The position numbers and the translations under genes are program-made. Positions 15,923-19,646 of a stretch of DNA of 19,646 bases are shown piece by piece. The notes under the pieces were generated by a model. It was not told the origin of the DNA and searched no databases. It saw only the letters and a program-made list of their open reading frames with translations. Numbering within the stretch: position 1 is the stretch's first letter; every line of letters begins with the position of its first letter. Source of the stretch: Bacteroidales bacterium UBA3663 (GTDB lineage Bacteria > Bacteroidota > Bacteroidia > Bacteroidales > UBA3663); the NCBI GenBank assembly GCA_002373755.1, contig DFJU01000036.1:1-19646 (forward strand). The letters run 5' to 3'.

Positions 15923-18115
15923 CTATTTTATCACGCATTTCTGGCCATTTACGATGCAGAATCCACGCAAATGTTGTTGTACTCGCTGGCCATAAAAATT
16001 GAACACCTGTTGCGTGGCCTCTTTTTCACCTTCCAGCGTAGTGATTGCGCTATAATCGCCCACCAGAATCGCGTAGTCCTTGCTGTATGAATAGCCGTCC
16101 TTGCTTATTGTCAGATTTAGCGTAACCTCGCCCGAAGCGCGCACGACGCCCACGTTGGTCAATATCTTGGTGTCGCTGCTCTTCCAAGTCACCGTCGCGC
16201 CGAACTTGCCTGTGGTCGGCAGGCTGACATTTTCGGTCAGGTTCATGCCGTCGCTCACGGGGATGACGAGCGAGTCGAGCGTACACTTTATGGCGGCCTT
16301 TGCATCGGCCTTAGAGCCCCAGATCTGGAGTTGCGAGGTGCCGCCGTCGGTGCCGTCGCCCGTCGAAGAGACGCAGGTGAAGCAGAGGGCCGGGATGTTG
16401 CTGTAGTCAACCGTCTGGCGGCACAGCACGCCCCTGTAGGTCACGTTGAAGAACTTCAGCTCGAAGAAGTCGGTGCCGGGTGTGCGCTTCCATGTGCCGG
16501 TGCCATAGCCTGTCATCGTGCCGCTGTAGGGGTCGTCGTCCGATGCCTTGAGCACGATGTTCGTGGGCTTCAGATATGCCTTGTTCGCGTAGTCAACCTT
16601 GTAGGTGTGGCGCAGCATCTGGTAGGTACCAGGAATTTCATCGTTCGAGATGGTTTCGCCCGATGCGATGTCGCTCTGCGTCACCTTCTCGTTGTGGAAC
16701 TCGTAGGGCGCGGCGACGAGCCACCCGTCTTCGTTCTGGAAGAGCTGATGCACGCGCACGCTATGGAAATATTCGCGGTAATCGTCTTTGGGATAGTAGA
16801 ACTTGGTGTGATAGCAGAGCAGCGTGCGGCCGAACTTGTCGGTGAGCAGCGAGTTGTGGCCCTGTGCAAGTTCAGCTTCGGGCATGAAGCCCCACTGGTA
16901 GCCGCCCATGATTTTCATGCCGCAGTTGTTGGCGGCATCGGTGCCGTAGTTCATCTGGTAACGGTCGTACTGGATTGCGGTGTTGCCGCGCACATCGACG
17001 TATGGACCTTCGGGATTCTGGCTGCGGAAGATGCGCATCTCGTAGCCGCCATCGGGGTTGAAGAAGCCGTAGCTGATGAAGAGGTAGTACCAGTCGCCGA
17101 CGTGCTCTATGTAGCTGCCCTCGCCCGACACGTACCATCCGCCCGAAATCTTGCGGCCGAAGTAGGGGTCGCTCGTGCAGTTGGCGTTGGCCGAGCCTTC
17201 AGCCACAGTGACGCCCTTCACCTGATAGGGATAGGTGACGGTGTAGTCGCGAAGGCCGGTCGTCTGATCGAGTTCAATCATCCAGATGCCGCCCGACCAT
17301 GAGCCGTAGGACATGAGCAGACGGCCATCTTCGGCATAGAAGACGCAGGGGTCGATGCAGTTCGGCCAATAGGTGCCCCAGCTGCTGCCCACCTTGTAGC
17401 GCGCAGGAAGCGAGGTCACACCCGTAGCAATGGCCAGGTCGGTGTGCTTCCAGTCGTCGGCAGCCGCGTAGCTGTTGTGCTCGTATGTACCCTGGAAGCC
17501 AGAGAAGACGACGGGACCCTGGTAGGTGTAGGGGCCTGTCGGCTTGTCGGCCGTGAAGCAGACGATTGACGAGCACCACTTGTCGCCGTTCAGACTCATG
17601 TACATCAGCCACTTCTGCATGGTTGGGTTCCAGACGACATCGGGTGCCCACTGGTTGCCCTTGACGGTGAAGCCGGTGTATTGCCAGCCGTGGGCATCGA
17701 AATTGCCGAAATCGACCTCCTCGCCCGCGTAGTTCTTCACCTTGGTGATGGCGTGGGTTCCATAGGCATAGTCGCAATTGACGCTTGTGCCTGCCACATT
17801 TTTAAAAAAAGAATTGCTGCTCTCGCTCACGCTAGTCACGCCCACCATGTTGCCCATTGTCGAACCATTGGCCGTAACGACAAAGCGTCCCATGCCGAGG
17901 TGCGAGCCAATCATATAATAGGAGATGTTTGACTTGCTCGTAATGGTGTCGAGGAAGATTGAGGGGTCGTGGACAGAGATGCGCGCCACGTTCTTTCTGG
18001 CATACGCGCCGTTGAGGTCGCTGAGCGAAAGGGCAACATCGTCGGCCCTGACGGGACACTCCACACACACACTTGCATAAAGGGCCAAAAGCCCAACGAA
18101 ATGACGTTTTTTCAT
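15923..18115 (-). CDS. Secreted GH43 family enzyme, endo-1,5-alpha-L-arabinanase-like
   Basis: The product has 730 residues from the ATG at 18115. An ATG ten codons upstream is in frame, but the later one gives the normal signal peptide MKKRHFVGLLALYASVCVEC. Family 43 enzymes are five-bladed propellers that cut arabinan or xylan side chains with inversion. The expected acidic residues can be placed: base Asp50 in VHDPSIF, Asp255 in PNCIDPCVFY, and general acid Glu332 in GEGSYIEHVGDWYYLF. After the propeller comes the C-terminal domain seen in larger endo-arabinanases (about 500-630; GTWKR, ALCFTCVSS). Then follow an atrophied bacterial Ig-like domain (about 635-695; VTWKSSDTKILTNVGVVRASG) and a tail GQRVQQHLRGFCIVNGQK typical of secreted Bacteroidales proteins. 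The likely role is degrading arabinan outside the cell. It has its own promoter and terminator. Xylosidase or arabinofuranosidase activity cannot be excluded. Confidence 0.9.
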   Translation of the reverse strand: MKKRHFVGLLALYASVCVECPVRADDVALSLSDLNGAYARKNVARISVHDPSIFLDTITSKSNISYYMIGSHLGMGRFVVTANGSTMGNMVGVTSVSESSNSFFKNVAGTSVNCDYAYGTHAITKVKNYAGEEVDFGNFDAHGWQYTGFTVKGNQWAPDVVWNPTMQKWLMYMSLNGDKWCSSIVCFTADKPTGPYTYQGPVVFSGFQGTYEHNSYAAADDWKHTDLAIATGVTSLPARYKVGSSWGTYWPNCIDPCVFYAEDGRLLMSYGSWSGGIWMIELDQTTGLRDYTVTYPYQVKGVTVAEGSANANCTSDPYFGRKISGGWYVSGEGSYIEHVGDWYYLFISYGFFNPDGGYEMRIFRSQNPEGPYVDVRGNTAIQYDRYQMNYGTDAANNCGMKIMGGYQWGFMPEAELAQGHNSLLTDKFGRTLLCYHTKFYYPKDDYREYFHSVRVHQLFQNEDGWLVAAPYEFHNEKVTQSDIASGETISNDEIPGTYQMLRHTYKVDYANKAYLKPTNIVLKASDDDPYSGTMTGYGTGTWKRTPGTDFFELKFFNVTYRGVLCRQTVDYSNIPALCFTCVSSTGDGTDGGTSQLQIWGSKADAKAAIKCTLDSLVIPVSDGMNLTENVSLPTTGKFGATVTWKSSDTKILTNVGVVRASGEVTLNLTISKDGYSYSKDYAILVGDYSAITTLEGEKEATQQVFNFYGQRVQQHLRGFCIVNGQKCVIK

Positions 18116-18192
18116 GATCGTCAAAATGTTAATTTGGGATTTCAACGTTTTTCATCGAAGGCGGAATATCGCTCATTCCACACTTTGTGCGG

Positions 18193-18225
18193 CAAAGGTA
18201 CGACTTTTTTCAGTTGCAGCCAAAA
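18193..18225 (-). promoter_or_regulatory. Promoter for the GH43 gene
   Basis: On the minus strand TTTTG (18225-18221) is followed by 20 nt and then TACCTTTG (18200-18193), the Bacteroidetes -33/-7 arrangement. The start site would be near 18186, giving a leader of about 70 nt. No Shine-Dalgarno sequence is visible before the ATG, as is usual in this phylum. Confidence 0.7.
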
Positions 18226-18323
18226 GATTGGCGGCGCGACTTGTGTCATTGTCCACAATACTTACAATAAGAGGGAGGATTTTCGTCGAACGTCTTCGAA
18301 GGAGGTATGAAGGAATAATGAAT

Positions 18324-18672
18324 AGTAGTTAATGGGAGTTACCGGAAGTTATCGCTTCGCTCAGGGAGTTAACGGACGATACTAAATCGGGCAAAAACGA
18401 CATTCGTCCGTTAACTCCTTGTTCATCCGATAGTAGTTAATGGGAGTTAGCAGAAGTTATCGCTTCGCTCGGGGAGTTAACGGACGATACCGAAATCGGG
18501 CAAAAACGACATTAGTCGGTTAACTCCTGTTATCTCCAGCTAACTCCTTGTTCATCTGATAGTAGTTAACGGGAGTTATCGCTTCGCTCGGGGAGTTAGC
18601 GGACGATACTAAAACGGACAAAAACTAAATTCGTCGGTTAACTCCATGAAATTAACTCCTCAATCGATGAAG
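18324..18672 (+). repeat. Three tandem palindrome-rich intergenic repeats
   Basis: Three similar units begin with AGTAGTTAA at 18324, 18432 and 18561 (108, 129 and about 112 nt). Each contains GGAGTTA motifs, the segment ATCGCTTCGCTC, and an inverted repeat. In unit 1 the arms GGAGTTAACGGACGA (18365-18379) and its exact complement (18404-18418) form a perfect 15-bp stem with a 24-nt loop. In units 2 and 3 the stem is imperfect. Unit 2 carries an extra 21 nt near its end. The 7-mer GGAGTTA occurs 11 times in the block, six in one orientation and five in the other. No gene is present. It resembles a dispersed REP/BIME-like element of the genome rather than a gene-specific site. Confidence 0.85.
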
Positions 18673-18680
18673 GTACTATT

Positions 18681-18701
18681 AGGGTATTATCAGGGTATTA
18701 T
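18681..18701 (+). repeat. Short direct repeat AGGGTATTAT upstream of a promoter
   Basis: AGGGTATTAT occurs twice (18681-18690 and 18692-18701) with an 11-nt period, one helical turn. It lies about 35 nt upstream of the -33 element of the plus-strand promoter. This spacing would suit an activator binding site, but chance occurrence in AT-rich DNA is possible. Confidence 0.35.
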
Positions 18702-18736
18702 GGACGCCGAACTTCCACGATACCCAAAAATAGTGA

Positions 18737-18767
18737 TTGAACAACATTTTTAGATATTTTAACTTTG
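18737..18767 (+). promoter_or_regulatory. Promoter for the plus-strand receptor remnant
   Basis: TTG (18737-18739) is followed by 20 nt and then TAACTTTG (18760-18767), the Bacteroidetes -33/-7 form, on the plus strand. Transcription should start near 18774, about 90 nt before the ATG at 18864. The promoter looks intact although the gene it serves is truncated. Confidence 0.7.
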
Positions 18768-18863
18768 CACCCGATTTTCATCCGATGAACATCCCTTTGG
18801 GCAGAAAAAAAGACGTTTTTCACCTGTCAAAAAACAAGTCAAGTTGCAAGTTTAAATTAAGGT

Positions 18864-19184
18864 ATGACAAGAAACATTCTACTATTTTCAATGCTGGCAG
18901 CCACAACCCCAATGCTGTCGGCAGAGGCCGATTCCGACTCCACGTCATTTGCCGACAAAGAGCTGGATGTCGTCACCGTGACGGCACACAACGAAATCCG
19001 CAAGATGCGCGAGGGAGCAATTCCCGTCGCCGTGCTGGGCAAACGCCAGCTGGAAGGCACCACATCGAGCATCAACGATGCCCTTTCGCGCATGGCCGGC
19101 ATCACCATACGCAACACCGGCGAAGTTGAGACCAAGGTGGCAACCGTCACCGGCTTCCCATCGTTCTTCTACAGCTTTGAATAA
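18864..19184 (+). pseudogene. Truncated TonB-dependent receptor (plug fragment)
   Basis: This is an open frame of 106 codons. It has a signal peptide (MTRNILLFSMLAATTPMLSA), a TonB-box-like segment (DKELDVVTVTAHNEIRKMREG) and the first half of a receptor plug domain (VAVLGKRQLEGTTSSINDAL, then RMAGITIRNTG). Full-length receptors of this type have 600-1000 residues and continue from this point with the rest of the plug and a beta-barrel. Here the family sequence breaks off after RNTG, and the frame ends 21 residues later in PSFFYSFE. That tail resembles the aromatic C terminus of a receptor barrel, so an internal deletion that joined the start to the end of the gene is plausible. The product cannot form a channel. 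A functional small periplasmic peptide is a remote alternative. An intact promoter precedes it and a terminator follows. Confidence 0.75.
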
Positions 19185-19219
19185 GCGACACTTCGTCGCT
19201 GAACCGCAAGTATAAAACA

Positions 19220-19250
19220 AAAGTCCGGCCTATTGGCTGGACTTTGTTGT
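19220..19250 (+). terminator. Terminator after the receptor remnant
   Basis: The arms AAAGTCCGGCC (19220-19230) and GGCTGGACTTT (19235-19245) pair over 11 bp with loop TATT, followed by GTTGTTTT. One pair is G-U in plus-strand RNA but A-C (unpaired) in minus-strand RNA, so the hairpin is best formed by the plus-strand transcript ending at 19184. It may also stop minus-strand transcription leaving the tRNA repeats. Confidence 0.75.
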
Positions 19251-19335
19251 TTTCGTCGAGAACGGGATTCGCTCCGAGCCTCGGCTCGCGCGACCAAAGG
19301 GAGCAACCCTCGGGCGAGAATCTCCGTTCAAATAA

Positions 19336-19361
19336 GAAAGCCCGCTCAAAAGCAGGCTTTC
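19336..19361 (-). terminator. Terminator-like hairpin, repeat copy furthest from the tRNA
   Basis: An 11-bp stem, GAAAGCCTGCT on the minus strand pairing with AGCGGGCTTTC, with loop TTTG and a TTATTTG trail. One pair is G-U in minus-strand RNA but C-A in plus-strand RNA, so it belongs to transcripts coming from the tRNA. Confidence 0.6.
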
Positions 19362-19446
19362 CGCGGAGAGAACGGGATTCGTTCCGAGCTAACGGCTCGC
19401 GTGACCGAAGGGAGCAACCCTCGGGTGAGAATCTCCGTTCAAGCAA

Positions 19447-19472
19447 GAAAGCCCGCTCAAAAGCAGGCTTTC
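19447..19472 (-). terminator. Terminator-like hairpin, middle repeat copy
   Basis: The stem and loop match those of the other two copies, 111 nt further along. The trailing sequence on the minus strand is TTGCTTG, a weak U-tract, so read-through into the next unit is likely. Confidence 0.6.
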
Positions 19473-19557
19473 TGCGGAGAGAACGGGATTCGCTCCGAGC
19501 CAACGGCTCGCGCGACCAAAGGGAGCAACCCACGGGTGAGAATCTCCGTTCAAGCAA

Positions 19558-19583
19558 GAAAGCCCGCTCAAAAGCAGGCTTTC
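19558..19583 (-). terminator. Terminator-like hairpin directly after tRNA-Ser
   Basis: This hairpin begins 3 nt after the tRNA discriminator base on the minus strand. It has an 11-bp stem including one G-U pair and a TTTG loop. It is the natural end of the tRNA transcript and the ancestral copy of the hairpins in the repeats. Confidence 0.7.
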
Positions 19584-19585
19584 TG

Positions 19586-19646
19586 CGGAGAGAACGGGAT
19601 TCGAACCCGTGAAACCCTTTGGAGGTTTACACGCTTTCCAGGCGTG
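19586..19646 (-). tRNA. tRNA-Ser (anticodon GGA), 3' part only
   Basis: The minus strand from the window edge starts exactly at the anticodon stem: CACGC, loop CTGGAAA, GCGTG. The anticodon GGA at 19639-19637 reads UCC/UCU serine codons. A long variable arm follows (AAACC paired with GGTTT), as expected for a class II serine tRNA. Then come the T-arm ACGGG-TTCGAAT-CCCGT, the acceptor strand TCTCTCC and discriminator G. CCA is not encoded. The D-arm and 5' acceptor strand lie beyond 19646. Confidence 0.93.

Larger units (their letters stand above)
19258..19603 (-). repeat. Tandem repeats carrying the tRNA-Ser 3' end
   Basis: The 19-mer GCGGAGAGAACGGGATTCG occurs at 19363-19381, 19474-19492 and 19585-19603; the last copy is the genuine tRNA 3' end. 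A fourth, shorter copy (GAGAACGGGATTCG) is at 19258-19271. Periods are 110, 111 and 111 nt. On the minus strand each unit reads: tRNA T-stem and acceptor strand, terminator-like hairpin, a spacer with AACGGAGATTCTC, and a hairpin of GAGC and GCTC arms. Similarity to the tRNA stops abruptly inside the T-loop. The units are about 90% identical by eye. The tRNA fragments lack the 5' half and cannot fold as tRNA. Confidence 0.9.

Noticed and set aside
18116..18145. GH43 start ten codons upstream
   Set aside because: The extra residues (MKSQINILTI) precede a normal MKKR signal peptide start and would add a polar-hydrophobic stretch not expected there.
18737..19129. Plus-strand frame of 130 codons overlapping the receptor remnant
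   Set aside because: It begins at the -33 promoter element in a non-standard start and reads the receptor remnant in another frame, with no domain signal.
19258..19603. CRISPR array
   Set aside because: The whole unit, including the parts between shared 19-mers, is conserved, so there are no unique spacers, and no cas genes are present.
19147..19612. Open frames of 122 (+) and 136 (-) codons across the tRNA-tail repeats
   Set aside because: They run over tRNA antisense sequence and structured repeats, have biased basic composition, and no promoter or start context was seen. Treated as a by-product of the 111-nt period.

Overview
The window looks like chromosomal DNA of a Bacteroidales bacterium (Prevotella / Bacteroides / Muribaculaceae type). 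The reasons are a SusC/SusD pair, several Cys-anchored outer-membrane lipoproteins with acidic residues right after the lipobox Cys, Bacteroidetes-type promoters (TTG then about 19-20 nt then TAnnTTTG), no clear Shine-Dalgarno sequences, and large secreted proteins ending in short sorting-like C-terminal tails. A genus cannot be fixed from the sequence alone.

Layout. All clear genes except one run on the minus strand, so functionally the window reads from right to left. (1) At the right edge (19586-19646) is the 3' part of a tRNA-Ser(GGA). Behind it, on the same strand, are three tandem units of about 111 bp (19258-19603). Each unit repeats the last 18 nt of the tRNA plus a terminator-like hairpin. 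(2) At 18864-19184 (+) is a 106-codon remnant of a TonB-dependent receptor with its own promoter and terminator. (3) At 18324-18672 is a noncoding block of three palindrome-rich repeats. (4) At 15923-18115 (-) is a secreted GH43 endo-arabinanase-like enzyme with promoter and terminator. (5) At 12039-15638 (-) is a 1199-residue secreted multi-module protein of unknown function with a structured leader of about 165 nt. (6) From 11851 leftward to the window edge runs one compact operon: fasciclin lipoprotein, SusC, SusD, fasciclin lipoprotein, fasciclin lipoprotein, and the first 18 codons of another exported protein.

How they may work together. SusC is a TonB-dependent outer-membrane channel and SusD its surface lid that binds ligand. 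Here they are embedded among three lipoproteins built from FAS1 (fasciclin) domains, with no enzyme inside the visible operon. FAS1 domains are usually adhesion or ligand-binding modules. The operon therefore encodes a cell-surface binding and uptake machine whose ligand cannot be read from the sequence. The GH43 enzyme next door suggests arabinan or arabinose-containing plant polysaccharide as one candidate, but it has its own promoter and terminator, so the link is only by proximity.

The features most worth a second look are the tRNA-Ser 3'-end tandem repeats, which resemble in architecture the tRNA-tail repeats of the E. coli tyrT locus; the FAS1-first SusCD operon; the leader hairpins of the 1199-residue protein; and the palindromic repeat block next to a truncated receptor gene.
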